Shown in pieces: positions 52,980 through 62,589 of a DNA stretch of 64,000 nt. Within the stretch, counting starts at the first letter, position 1. Each line of letters starts with the position of its first letter. The position numbers and the translations under genes were made by a program. Under the pieces are notes generated by a model. The model was not told the origin of the DNA and did no database searches. It saw nothing but the letters and a program-made list of their open reading frames with translations. This DNA comes from a virus. Where the stretch lies: positions 1 to 64,000 of the IMG/VR virus record IMGVR_UViG_3300017962_003867; one strand, written 5' to 3'.

Positions 52980-53918
52980 ATGGCTGGAATACTAGACAAA
53001 AAGACAAGGTTTGTTGATACGTTCTTAACTGATCGTGGCAGGCAAGAGCTAGCGAAAGGTGAGCTTCGTTTTTCGTTTGCTACTTTCTCTGACTATGGCA
53101 CGTTTTATGATACAGACATATCCAACCCCAGGGTTGCTAGCGAGGTAACTTCTAGAATTCAATTTGAAGCAGCAAACCGCCACCAAGACTTGGTGATACC
53201 TGAGTATGATGCGGACGGAGGAATGTTATATCCGACTGACGGATTTGACTTGGTCAATGGTCAATTATCTATATTAACTGGATCTGATACGCTTCTAAAG
53301 GGATCATCGCTAGTCGCTTCTGCGTCTGTTGCTATATCTGATTCGATGCAATCTTTTAGTGACATTCGCCCATTACGCTCTGAAGAAGCTATACAGAGAA
53401 CAACTGGATTTGAGCTAAGTCTTGAATCTAACGTCTTTGAGGTAAATTCTACGTTTCCCTTGTCTCAAGCTGCACCAAAAGAAATCTTGCTTGAGAACGC
53501 TGAAAGTCTGTGGCAGGATAAGAAACTGACTCATGTTAGAAACTTTCAATTCTTGCCACCTGTGAATAAAGTGTCTGGGAAGGTACTTAAAGACTTTCCG
53601 AGACTACAGCAGCCAGCTCCGCTTTCTTATGAAGATCTTAGAATAGAGCTTGAAGGGCTTAGTAGCAATGAGTGGTCAGGTGTTGGTCCCCCTGCTGAAG
53701 TTGTTTTTGAAAACACAAGCCCTCAAAATAATTTAGTTTGCCAAGTATGGGAAATAACGAGTTCTAGCGTGGAAAAGCTTCGAATGATAGATTTTGGTGA
53801 ATTTGCCGATGCCGACCCATTCTCTCCTGGAAAACATGTTTTCTTCGTCGGCAAGCTGATGGATGATTCCACTGGCGATAAGACTTTCTTAAACCTATTT
53901 ACGGTGGTGTTTGATTAA
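52980..53918 (+). CDS. Virion protein, TDxGR N-terminal family
   Basis: A 312-residue protein starting MAGILDKKTRFVDTFLTDRG, with RQELAKGELRFSFATFSDYG next. This N-terminus is clearly related to that of the gene at 61875 (IVDAVLTDYGRELLAR, then SFSIVKFAFGDDE). Such short N-terminal modules occur in structural proteins of many marine myoviruses, but I know no established function. The remaining 230 residues are mixed beta sequence. It shares a base with the next ATG (TAATG). Likely a baseplate or tail accessory protein. Confidence 0.65.
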   Translation: MAGILDKKTRFVDTFLTDRGRQELAKGELRFSFATFSDYGTFYDTDISNPRVASEVTSRIQFEAANRHQDLVIPEYDADGGMLYPTDGFDLVNGQLSILTGSDTLLKGSSLVASASVAISDSMQSFSDIRPLRSEEAIQRTTGFELSLESNVFEVNSTFPLSQAAPKEILLENAESLWQDKKLTHVRNFQFLPPVNKVSGKVLKDFPRLQQPAPLSYEDLRIELEGLSSNEWSGVGPPAEVVFENTSPQNNLVCQVWEITSSSVEKLRMIDFGEFADADPFSPGKHVFFVGKLMDDSTGDKTFLNLFTVVFD

Positions 53919-56455
53919 TGTTACTAAGAGCCCCAGTTCTAGAAGAGGATATTATCACTCTGCCTTCTCATCCTGCTGAGATCAGAAATATCATATTTCG
54001 TGAAGATTCTGATATCATTTTTTATCGTGTGACTGTAATGCTTGACGTAGACGCCGTCATACAGAATGATTCTTATAACCTTAATGCATTTGTGTATAAG
54101 AAAAAGCCTGATGAGAATCTTGCTGAAAGAAAAGTTACTTCTCCACGCCGCTGGAAAAGAAAGACTAAAAGGTTAGAGAAAAAAGTTCGCCGCAATGCAA
54201 AAAAACGCCGTGAGCAAATCATAGCCAGAACCCGTGTTGATGTGTCAAAATACATCAGCAATGACCTCGCAAACGCAAAACTAGCAAGCTTGACCAGGCA
54301 ACAGCTAAATAGCATTTCTGCTTTATCAACTGTGGTGAAACCACTAGATCCATTTACGCAAAACGTCAAGGCTTCTATCGTCACATCGACTCCTGGCATT
54401 AACCCATTTAAGAAGAAGGCTTCTAAGAGTGCTAAAAAAAGTAATTTAAGCACAACAGTGAATCAAACACCAAACGCTAAAGTACCAAGCTCCCCCAAAT
54501 TTTCAAAAAGCATTTTAAAGTCAAAAAAAGATCCTGCGTCTATAAATTCGTCGTCTTTAGTTTCTCTTAAGACTCTGTCTAAGCCGTTACAATCGCTAGC
54601 TTCAAGTTTTGTCTTTACACCACCAACAGCTCTTCAAGCTCTTCCTATTGTTCGTGTTTCTCCACGACAGAAAAAAGTAGATTTTGTTTTAAGGATCTCG
54701 AGAAATAGACTTGTAGATGCTTCATCATTCTTCTTGAAGCTTGAACTTGAGAATAAAAAAGGAATCAAAGTAGATGAAGCGTCATGTGTTATTCCCCATG
54801 CAAGGATACTGAATACGTTTATTACTCCCAATGCTGCTCCTAAGCTTGAGGCCGAATATATCAAACCTGGCGCAATTTCTGTGAGAATCACCCCGCCCCG
54901 TGATAGGATGGCCAAAACCCTGAAAGTATTTCGACGACTTACTGCGCCTGTAGAGGGAGGTACTGATTCTGGATCTGCGTGGAGTATTGTTTATAATTCT
55001 TCTATAGAGGGTAGCGCTGAGGTAGCTTTTAAGGATGAGATAAGTACCTCCAGGCCAGTGCTCTATAGAGCTGTAGCATACGGAGAAAATTCTAAGCCTT
55101 CCGAGAAGTTCGCCTCTACAGTCGTTTTGCCTTTAAAACAGTTTGCAGTAAAGCAGACGGGAGCTTTGACAGCTGTTCCACGAATGACGACCAGCGGCTC
55201 AAACACATTCGTCAAAGTCATGGTAAAAGATATACCAGATGACGTTGTTACAGTGATGTTGAGAAGGTACGATTTGACGACCGCATCTGACGCTAAGAGA
55301 AAGGCATCAACCGGCTCCGGATTTGTATACGTCGGAAGTACACCAGATCTACAAACACTTGGTGTTGAACAGCTCGGTCCAAATTCGTCTGTGTCTTTCA
55401 CAGATTTGGCAACCAAAACAGGAAGAACCTACAGCTTCGTACCTGTAGGTGTAACCAAGGCAGGTCGTGAAATCGTGGGTTCTTCTGCAATTCTTGAGAT
55501 CCCTATCTCTCCCTCAAGAGAAAAAGTCAGAATGTCTGTCACTGCTCCAAAGATAGTGTCCGCCGAACCGGCTTCTGCCGAGCTGTCATTCGAGCTGTCT
55601 GCCACATTCACTGAATTCGGCTTCTCTGAAGTCAGAAATACGCTGGAGTCAGGAGGTCAGAAATCGTTATTCGATAATAATTTGATCCAAGATCGTGATA
55701 AGTTCGAGTCGTTAATAAGTTTCTTAGTCGAACGCCGAAATTCTAAGACAGGAGAGGAAGAGAGCTTTGGCGTAGTCCAAGCTGGTGAGTTTTTCGATAA
55801 TCCTGAAAAAAGAGAAGAAAAAAATGTGAAGCCACCAGAGCCTGGAACAGAATACACGTACATTTTTACGGCTCTTATTGCCTCTGCCGAGTCTTTGTTT
55901 CCGACTCTGACAAGAAGTGATGTTGATATAAGGACGCTACAATCCTTTTCAAGGAAGGTTTCAAAGTTCCAGAACCCGCTATCGTTAAGTAGAGCTACAC
56001 TACAGTCCACACAGCGGCAGCAGGACAAGACACGGCCTTCTCGTCTTGAACCGTCCGACCCAGTGGTCGCTGGTCGTACAGATGTCCAAGTGGTTCATGA
56101 AATAAGATTTCCGCTGTCTTCTAGAGACGACAATACACTTAGGATAGAAAACTACAAGAGCTTTAATCGTTTAGTCTGGAAAACGTCTCAAGCAAACACG
56201 ATCGACCATTTCAAGATATACGTTATCTCTTCCGGTGGTAGAGTATTAATAGATACTGTACATTGTGATGATTCAACTTCTGAGTTTTATTATAGACATT
56301 ACAGCAAAGATTATGCCGTGAACTATAAATACGTAATACAACCAATAAACTTGGCCTATGAAGAGCTCTCTCCTATCTATAGTCGATCAATCAAAGCTTT
56401 TAGCGCCTTGAAGACCTTGTCATTGTCGAGCTTCACTAAGATTAAGAGGCTGTAA
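53918..56455 (+). CDS. Large virion protein with FN3-like domains
   Basis: An 845-residue protein. Residues about 65-115 form a very basic helical segment (KRKTKRLEKKVRRNAKKRRE). A Ser/Lys-rich linker precedes several beta-sandwich units with fibronectin type III character: LEAEYIKPGAISVRITPPRD to RPVLYRAVAYGENSKPSE, and the final KIYVISSGGRVLIDTV to KYVIQPINLAYEELSP. FN3-like domains are common on phage surface proteins and may stick to surface carbohydrates. The basic part could contact nucleic acid or acidic proteins. Starts and ends share single bases with neighbours, which points to a coordinated block. Confidence 0.6.
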   Translation: MLLRAPVLEEDIITLPSHPAEIRNIIFREDSDIIFYRVTVMLDVDAVIQNDSYNLNAFVYKKKPDENLAERKVTSPRRWKRKTKRLEKKVRRNAKKRREQIIARTRVDVSKYISNDLANAKLASLTRQQLNSISALSTVVKPLDPFTQNVKASIVTSTPGINPFKKKASKSAKKSNLSTTVNQTPNAKVPSSPKFSKSILKSKKDPASINSSSLVSLKTLSKPLQSLASSFVFTPPTALQALPIVRVSPRQKKVDFVLRISRNRLVDASSFFLKLELENKKGIKVDEASCVIPHARILNTFITPNAAPKLEAEYIKPGAISVRITPPRDRMAKTLKVFRRLTAPVEGGTDSGSAWSIVYNSSIEGSAEVAFKDEISTSRPVLYRAVAYGENSKPSEKFASTVVLPLKQFAVKQTGALTAVPRMTTSGSNTFVKVMVKDIPDDVVTVMLRRYDLTTASDAKRKASTGSGFVYVGSTPDLQTLGVEQLGPNSSVSFTDLATKTGRTYSFVPVGVTKAGREIVGSSAILEIPISPSREKVRMSVTAPKIVSAEPASAELSFELSATFTEFGFSEVRNTLESGGQKSLFDNNLIQDRDKFESLISFLVERRNSKTGEEESFGVVQAGEFFDNPEKREEKNVKPPEPGTEYTYIFTALIASAESLFPTLTRSDVDIRTLQSFSRKVSKFQNPLSLSRATLQSTQRQQDKTRPSRLEPSDPVVAGRTDVQVVHEIRFPLSSRDDNTLRIENYKSFNRLVWKTSQANTIDHFKIYVISSGGRVLIDTVHCDDSTSEFYYRHYSKDYAVNYKYVIQPINLAYEELSPIYSRSIKAFSALKTLSLSSFTKIKRL

Positions 56456-59400
56456 TGTCTGATTTATTAAAAGATCTAAAAACTAAAGACAATCCTGCGA
56501 AAGGCTCTACTGCTCCTGTGACCTTAGAAGAGCTGTTGCTGAATGAAAATCAGGTCATTCAAGACGTAGCAGAAGTGTCGACAGAACAAGACCAAGAAGA
56601 GACTGTCGCTAAGTCACGCCGTGAACGCCGAAAGAAGCTTAAGACAAATCGGGTTGTTGATAGAGCAAAGTCCAGTCAAAGTTCTAGAGTACAAGATAGA
56701 GCTAACTTAAGAAGACAAGAGAAGAATGTCTCTAATCTTCTAGACAGACAGAAGGCTTCATCACCAAAGAAAGAGGTTCAAAAGCTAGAGTTCGTGGGTT
56801 CACCGAGAGGACAAATGAAGAAAGCTTTTAACACCACAAACAAAAGTGATGTTAAGATAGTACGACCCGTACTTCTTGGTGCTTTTGATTTTGAGCCTAT
56901 CCGCGATGGCTCTGGATGGACTCCTGCTGGTAATCTTCTACGCCTTAAGAGGGCAGTCAGACAACTAAAGGTAGACAAACAGGTAAGCATCTCTATTAAC
57001 GATACTAGTTTTTCTGAAGTCCCGTTAGTCGCCGCGCTAGAAGAATATTCCAAGTCAAGCGAGTTGTTTAGATCAAACTTAAATCCGTCAAATATCTCTC
57101 TATATGAAGAAGCGCTAACTGCCTTTGGACTGACAGTAGAAGACGGTGCAAGCTATACCGAAATCTTGTACACACTGATGATAGAGTATAATAGGGCTTT
57201 AAAGGCAGGATCGGCTCGTCTAGATGAAAGTTCAGACCGTGCTATAGAGCAAGGAACATCGCTTGTTTCTTCTAAGGATGAAAAAATAGAATCGTATGTT
57301 GCCGCGCTTAAGGGTTCTGACAGTCAGTGTTATGATTTATTCGTGGATGCCGATGATGATGATATAGAAATATCTCTTAAGTGCATGCTTTCTTTGTTAT
57401 CGAAAGAGGCACTTCTTTCATATAACACTCTGAAATACAACAGTGACGATGCTACAACAAACAATATAGAAGTCACGAGCTTGTGGGCGAGAAATCTTCT
57501 AATGACAAAAGAAGATAAAAACGCTATCAAGAAACCTTCTCGTGTTACAGCGAACGGAAACTTTACACGAAAGACTGCACACGGAATATGCTTTTCTGGT
57601 AAAGACCCGGAAACGAATAGAAAGACGTACAATTATCCTTTTGAACCGTCTCAAATAATAACAGCAGATGGTACGAAAACACTCACGAGTTTTGATTTCG
57701 CTGAAAGAGCCTCCAATACTTCTGGAGTGGTTTATTATGGTGTTAATGAGAACGGCGAAATAGCAGAATATGAAACCCCATATGAAGCCACGTCTGATGG
57801 CTTGAGCCGTGTGAGTTCACAAATCACTTCGCTGTTCGACACTTCCAGTATAGGAACCGGCGATTCTTATGCCGTTAGTTTCTTGACTGGTATCCTTGGT
57901 TGGATGAGTCTGTCTGCGGCCGTTGCTCCTAATTTTACGAAGTTCATGGTAGGTCTCCAAGCAATGGTTGAAGCAGCCGAAAGTAAAGACATACTTGATG
58001 AATTCATGATGTACTTGGCGTTTCGTCAGGAGAAAATTCAAGACTACGACGGTGTAGGTGATCCGTTACCGGGTCCAGCAACAGTGTTGCGTCGTTCAAA
58101 AAGGCTAAGAAAAAAGCTTGCAAGCGCCGGTTCCGGAAGGAAAAAAACTACATTAACGTCAAACCCAAGAAAAGTGTCTGTTTCCCCTCCACCTGGAGAG
58201 TCTTCCGGTACCAAGACGTTTGTATCACCAGAAAAAAGATCACAGATAACAACCCAAGACAGAGTTTCTAGCTCCGACTCCGGTACCCTAGAGTCAATCT
58301 ACGATCTGACGTTTGAGGAAGTAGCAGCTAGACTTGCTAAAAAACTTTCAAGAAGATTTTCCTATAACAGTGTAAGGTTTTCTGTTGATCCATCGAAGAC
58401 GTTATCCATAGACGAAGATATTGTAAAGTCTGCTCTGACAGATTTGACGAATGCTATATTTGAGTCAATGATGAACTATAGCCAGATTGTAACGCAGGGT
58501 ATGTCTAAGATAGATGACGAAGACCCGAAAGTCTTTGTGGAGTCTAAATCAATACTCAATAGGTACAACGAAAGCGCCTTTAGCGTCTTTTTCATCTCGA
58601 TATGTTGTAAGCTTGCTAAGCTGATTGTTGGTCCTCGTGCCTCAATCACCACCGGGTCTTCGATGTATGCAAGAATCAAAGCTCCCGGGGTGAGTAAGTC
58701 CTCGACTTCTTCTGGTGAAAGAACTAAAGTGAAAGTATCATCTTCTTACTCTACCGACTTGAGAGAATTAAGCGAGTTTTTGAGCTCTGACGAGCGTGAT
58801 ACATCTGACATAATAGACACATATCCGACGTTGGCTTCGATTATATCATCGCTAGCCGAAGAAGAAGAGTTTTTGCGTACGTTTGCATCATCTTTAGCTA
58901 CATTCTTTTCAAATGTAAATAATAGTTTTGGTTCATTGAGAGATGCTCTTAGCGCAGAGATAGACGGAAAGAAGTTATCAGAATATCTCGGTTCAGTGAC
59001 TCCTTCTTCTGACCTCACCAAGCTTATGAAAACGTATCCCTATTTTCTGAACGCTAGTGACATGATGTATAATAACGTCAAAGTGAAAAATAAGACCACA
59101 AGTAAAGATGGTTTTCGCTCTTTATTATCTATAGAGCAAAAGAAACAAAGAGTCTTATGTATTGGTATACCTGCGGGTCTGATAGAAAAGACCAGATACG
59201 AGCCAGCTGAAATAGAAGATGTTTCATCATCTGCTGCTCAAAATGTAGATGACAGTGTCTTCTCTATTCTGATAGAGAAAGTCGACCTGACAGATCCTGA
59301 TATTAAATACAAGGATAAGGAGTTTGAGTTTTCAAGAAACTTATTCTGTATAGGAGCTGATCCTTACCTGGCGTTCCTGAATGTAGATAACAATTTCTCG

Positions 59401-60018
59401 TGCGCGAAAATTTGGAGATATCATGCACAAAGAATGTACGGTGATGATATCGTGAAAAATCATTTAACTGACTTTGCTCTTAAACAGTACGCAGAACTAC
59501 AACTTGACGCTAATTTTTTTGAGAGTTCTTTTACAGCTGGAGAGAGAAGTCAGAGTAATAAAATAGACGTGCCAGCGCTGAGATATGTTGATACCACAAC
59601 AGTCGAGTTTTTGTCTGCTTCAAATCTTGCTTTCGATCCACTTTCAAGAAGTGTGTCAGATATGGCCTTTTATTCCGAAGGCTCAATAGACATTGATAAG
59701 GTGAGAATGGAAGACCATTATGAATACTCTGCTTTCGAGTTTTTGAATTCTTACGGTGTAAGATTTATTCCAGAGTTCGAGCAAACCAGACTTAACAAGG
59801 GTGTACTGTTTGAGAAAGTTATCTGCGTTCCTATTGATGACTCTACCTTCGAACTAGACTTAGACGACGATGTCGATGATGAGCAATCATCTCAAGAATC
59901 CGCTGCAATACAAGCAAGGCTGACATCACAAGATGAGGTTGGGATAGGTCTAGAGACGTCTCAAGGCGTTGATATGTATACTTACAGAGTGTCACTAAAA
60001 GTAGGAAGAGAGGTGTAG
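56455..60018 (+). CDS. Large virion-region protein, unknown
   Basis: A 1187-residue protein with a basic N-terminal region (SRRERRKKLKTNRVVDRA at about 54-71) similar in kind to that of the previous protein. The rest is mostly helical mixed with Ser/Thr-rich linkers at about 540-610. The acidic segment LDLDDDVDDEQSSQES is near the C-terminus. I recognise no domain, and no membrane segment, repeat or enzyme motif is obvious. The ATG overlaps the upstream stop. Given its place among structural genes it is probably a tail or head-to-tail component, perhaps an assembly scaffold. Confidence 0.5.
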   Translation: MSDLLKDLKTKDNPAKGSTAPVTLEELLLNENQVIQDVAEVSTEQDQEETVAKSRRERRKKLKTNRVVDRAKSSQSSRVQDRANLRRQEKNVSNLLDRQKASSPKKEVQKLEFVGSPRGQMKKAFNTTNKSDVKIVRPVLLGAFDFEPIRDGSGWTPAGNLLRLKRAVRQLKVDKQVSISINDTSFSEVPLVAALEEYSKSSELFRSNLNPSNISLYEEALTAFGLTVEDGASYTEILYTLMIEYNRALKAGSARLDESSDRAIEQGTSLVSSKDEKIESYVAALKGSDSQCYDLFVDADDDDIEISLKCMLSLLSKEALLSYNTLKYNSDDATTNNIEVTSLWARNLLMTKEDKNAIKKPSRVTANGNFTRKTAHGICFSGKDPETNRKTYNYPFEPSQIITADGTKTLTSFDFAERASNTSGVVYYGVNENGEIAEYETPYEATSDGLSRVSSQITSLFDTSSIGTGDSYAVSFLTGILGWMSLSAAVAPNFTKFMVGLQAMVEAAESKDILDEFMMYLAFRQEKIQDYDGVGDPLPGPATVLRRSKRLRKKLASAGSGRKKTTLTSNPRKVSVSPPPGESSGTKTFVSPEKRSQITTQDRVSSSDSGTLESIYDLTFEEVAARLAKKLSRRFSYNSVRFSVDPSKTLSIDEDIVKSALTDLTNAIFESMMNYSQIVTQGMSKIDDEDPKVFVESKSILNRYNESAFSVFFISICCKLAKLIVGPRASITTGSSMYARIKAPGVSKSSTSSGERTKVKVSSSYSTDLRELSEFLSSDERDTSDIIDTYPTLASIISSLAEEEEFLRTFASSLATFFSNVNNSFGSLRDALSAEIDGKKLSEYLGSVTPSSDLTKLMKTYPYFLNASDMMYNNVKVKNKTTSKDGFRSLLSIEQKKQRVLCIGIPAGLIEKTRYEPAEIEDVSSSAAQNVDDSVFSILIEKVDLTDPDIKYKDKEFEFSRNLFCIGADPYLAFLNVDNNFSCAKIWRYHAQRMYGDDIVKNHLTDFALKQYAELQLDANFFESSFTAGERSQSNKIDVPALRYVDTTTVEFLSASNLAFDPLSRSVSDMAFYSEGSIDIDKVRMEDHYEYSAFEFLNSYGVRFIPEFEQTRLNKGVLFEKVICVPIDDSTFELDLDDDVDDEQSSQESAAIQARLTSQDEVGIGLETSQGVDMYTYRVSLKVGREV

Positions 60019-60019
60019 T

Positions 60020-61822
60020 TTGAGTTTCGAATCAATACCAAGTAAGCCGCTTAACCTTTTTGATGTGCCAGAAGTTAATTCGTTATCTATAACTTTTTCT
60101 TACAATTTTTTTACGCCTGACGAGAAAGTCGATGAGTCTGGTAACGAGGCTATAAATGGAAATCTTTCTGAGAGGTTCCTACGAAAAGGAACCGCCGACA
60201 AGACAAACTTGAACGCTCGTGTCCCGCGTTATGTTGAACTAAAATTTTCGGTATCTGATAGTAAGAAAAAAATGATGGGCCGCCAGAGTCGATCTTCTTC
60301 CCTTAAGTCAACCAGAGAGGAAGTGCTAGAAGCTCTTAATAATGGTCTTATTATTACAGAGGAAGATGTGTCCGCTCAACGTCTTAAGTCTTCTGTCATC
60401 GGCAACCAGTCGCTAGACTCCGCGCTCGAAAGTTTCATGAGACTAGCTTTAAATAGATATTCAGCAGCTGTTGAAGAGTCGAGTGTGCAGGATGCTGTAA
60501 GGCTTCTTGCTGCAAAGACTAAAGTCAACTCAAGCTATCTATCTTCGAACATGGTTCCTCCTTCTCTGAACGAAAGACCTGATAACAAACAGTTTGTCAA
60601 ATTTGTCACTAAGGAAAAGAAGGTCAAGTCCGCATTAGCTCTAAACACAGGGTATGCTACGATGGCTATTAAGCCGGCTTTAGAACAAGGAGCGTCACTA
60701 TACAACGACGCGCTGATAAGTAGATATTCCGAGTATTCACAATCTATGACCCACCCTACCGACTTTTTTGTAACAGAAGATGAGGGAGTATTTGATGTCC
60801 CATCTGCTGATATAACAAAAAGTGACGAAGAGTCATTCGTACCTGAAGCTTCTGTCATAGGCGTCATGTTTGAAAAATATAGAGTGTACAAGGGAAAACG
60901 GTATCCAATGCCTGTGGTGCTAGCAATGGGAAACAGTCCATCCGCTGCTTATGATTCCCAAGTTGCATATGGGCAGACATACGAGTATATAGCGACAACT
61001 TTGGCAAAAGTAAAAATACCGGTGACTTCTGATGATGGTCGTACGTACATACAAACTATGTTCATTGCCTCAAAGCCTTCATCTCCCGTACGAGCAAAAA
61101 TCACAGAGGCCCGCGCCCCAGAGCCGCCGCAAGACATCAACTATCACTTCGACTACAGCTCTGAAGATCTTTATGTTACTTGGGCGCCTCCAGTAAACCC
61201 ACAGCGCGATGTGAAATATATTCAAATATATCGAAGAAGCAGCGTTGATGAAGCATTCGAGCTAATAGCAAACCTCGATTTTGATGATTCGATCATAAGG
61301 AACAAGCCGATAGAGAGTATTGATGAAAGTTTAACTTCTGCATATTCGTCAATGCCTACATATTTTATAGATACCGAGTTTGGAAGAGAGAGCTCTTACA
61401 TTTACGCGTTAGTCGCAGTGGACGCCAGATTAATCAGCTCGCCGTACTCTACACAAGTTAAAGTGACATTTGATAGTCAAAAGAATAAAGTCAAGAAAGA
61501 GTTAGTCAGTTATGCCGGCGCGCCAAAGCAGTACCCAAACTGGATGATTAAAGAAAACTTTTTCGTTGACTCTATGAAGGACTCTTCTCATGAGAAAGTT
61601 AATATTTACTTTAACCCTGAAGCATATACCGTTGTAAAGGGAAATGGAGAATCTTTCCCGGCGTTTTATTCGACGACCATTGATCCTCTTTCAAAGTATG
61701 TGTTTCAATTTATGAATACAGATAGACTTTTAGAAAAGAAACTGGAAGTAACAATAAACGATGAAGTGTACCAATCAGTCGTGGCTGCGTCGGAAGTAGC
61801 TGGAGAAGATGATGACGAATAG
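60020..61822 (+). CDS. Virion protein with FN3-like domain
   Basis: A 600-residue protein with a TTG start; GAGAGG at 60008-60013 is well placed for it. No ATG near the N-terminus serves instead (the first in-frame one lies well downstream). Residues about 370-480 make an FN3-like domain (EPPQDINYHFDYSSEDLYVTW through FGRESSYIYALVAVDARL). The end is acidic (EVAGEDDDE). The first 250 residues are helical and charged with Ser-rich patches. It begins two bases after the previous stop. Likely a tail or baseplate accessory protein with surface-exposed sandwich domains. Confidence 0.6.
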   Translation: MSFESIPSKPLNLFDVPEVNSLSITFSYNFFTPDEKVDESGNEAINGNLSERFLRKGTADKTNLNARVPRYVELKFSVSDSKKKMMGRQSRSSSLKSTREEVLEALNNGLIITEEDVSAQRLKSSVIGNQSLDSALESFMRLALNRYSAAVEESSVQDAVRLLAAKTKVNSSYLSSNMVPPSLNERPDNKQFVKFVTKEKKVKSALALNTGYATMAIKPALEQGASLYNDALISRYSEYSQSMTHPTDFFVTEDEGVFDVPSADITKSDEESFVPEASVIGVMFEKYRVYKGKRYPMPVVLAMGNSPSAAYDSQVAYGQTYEYIATTLAKVKIPVTSDDGRTYIQTMFIASKPSSPVRAKITEARAPEPPQDINYHFDYSSEDLYVTWAPPVNPQRDVKYIQIYRRSSVDEAFELIANLDFDDSIIRNKPIESIDESLTSAYSSMPTYFIDTEFGRESSYIYALVAVDARLISSPYSTQVKVTFDSQKNKVKKELVSYAGAPKQYPNWMIKENFFVDSMKDSSHEKVNIYFNPEAYTVVKGNGESFPAFYSTTIDPLSKYVFQFMNTDRLLEKKLEVTINDEVYQSVVAASEVAGEDDDE

Positions 61823-61874
61823 TTTATGTTGTTTTCCGGGCGATATATTTAACAATGGTTCAGGAGGAAATTAG

Positions 61875-62582
61875 ATGGGTTTTTTGGATAACAGTACTAA
61901 CAACATAATCGTTGATGCAGTGCTAACAGACTATGGAAGAGAGCTCTTAGCCAGAAATGACGGCAGCTTTTCGATTGTGAAGTTCGCTTTTGGTGATGAT
62001 GAAGTTGATTATACACTCATAGAAAAGTTTGGTCGGACTGTCGGTAAACAAAAGATAGAATTAAACACACCAGTGTTTGAGGCACAGACGAACCAAAACT
62101 TTGCGCTTAAGCACAAACTTATAAGTTTGTCTAATCCAACTCTTTACAAGCTACCGACCGTTACCTACACTTCTTCTGGATTGACCGGGACGAATCTTGC
62201 GTTTAAGAGATCTGGAGCTAATGCTACTCAAACGATTGTGTTCACCCAAGCTCTCGCTGATGAGAATACCATTGAACCAGAATTGAGAGATCAAACATTC
62301 CTCGTTAAGCTGCCCTATCGATTTCTGGAGCTCGGCGGGGGTGAGACACCTGACTCTATCGATTCAGAAGAAATTGCAACGTATATCGTTACCCGTGACT
62401 CGGCGACAACAGCCGCCGGCGGCTCTACATTGACATTAGAAATTAAGACGCGCTCTATATCAGATAGTGTGTTTACCTATTATGGTGATGCTGATAACAA
62501 AAATCAAATTTCCACTACATTTTCAGCAACAGGTGTACAGTCTGGCGTCGTAGTCCAATTGACGGCTACAATAGAGAAGTGA
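61875..62582 (+). CDS. Virion protein, TDxGR N-terminal family
   Basis: A 235-residue protein with a near-perfect ribosome site (AGGAGG at 61862-61867). The start GFLDNSTNNIIVDAVLTDYG and RELLARNDGSFSIVKFAFGD is a familiar N-terminus among T4-like marine phage structural proteins and is paralogous with the gene at 52980. The C-terminal part is beta-rich (TYIVTRDSATTAAGG, TLTLEIKTRS). No function is established for the family as far as I know. It is probably a baseplate-associated structural protein. Confidence 0.68.
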   Translation: MGFLDNSTNNIIVDAVLTDYGRELLARNDGSFSIVKFAFGDDEVDYTLIEKFGRTVGKQKIELNTPVFEAQTNQNFALKHKLISLSNPTLYKLPTVTYTSSGLTGTNLAFKRSGANATQTIVFTQALADENTIEPELRDQTFLVKLPYRFLELGGGETPDSIDSEEIATYIVTRDSATTAAGGSTLTLEIKTRSISDSVFTYYGDADNKNQISTTFSATGVQSGVVVQLTATIEK

Positions 62583-62589
62583 GGAAAAA

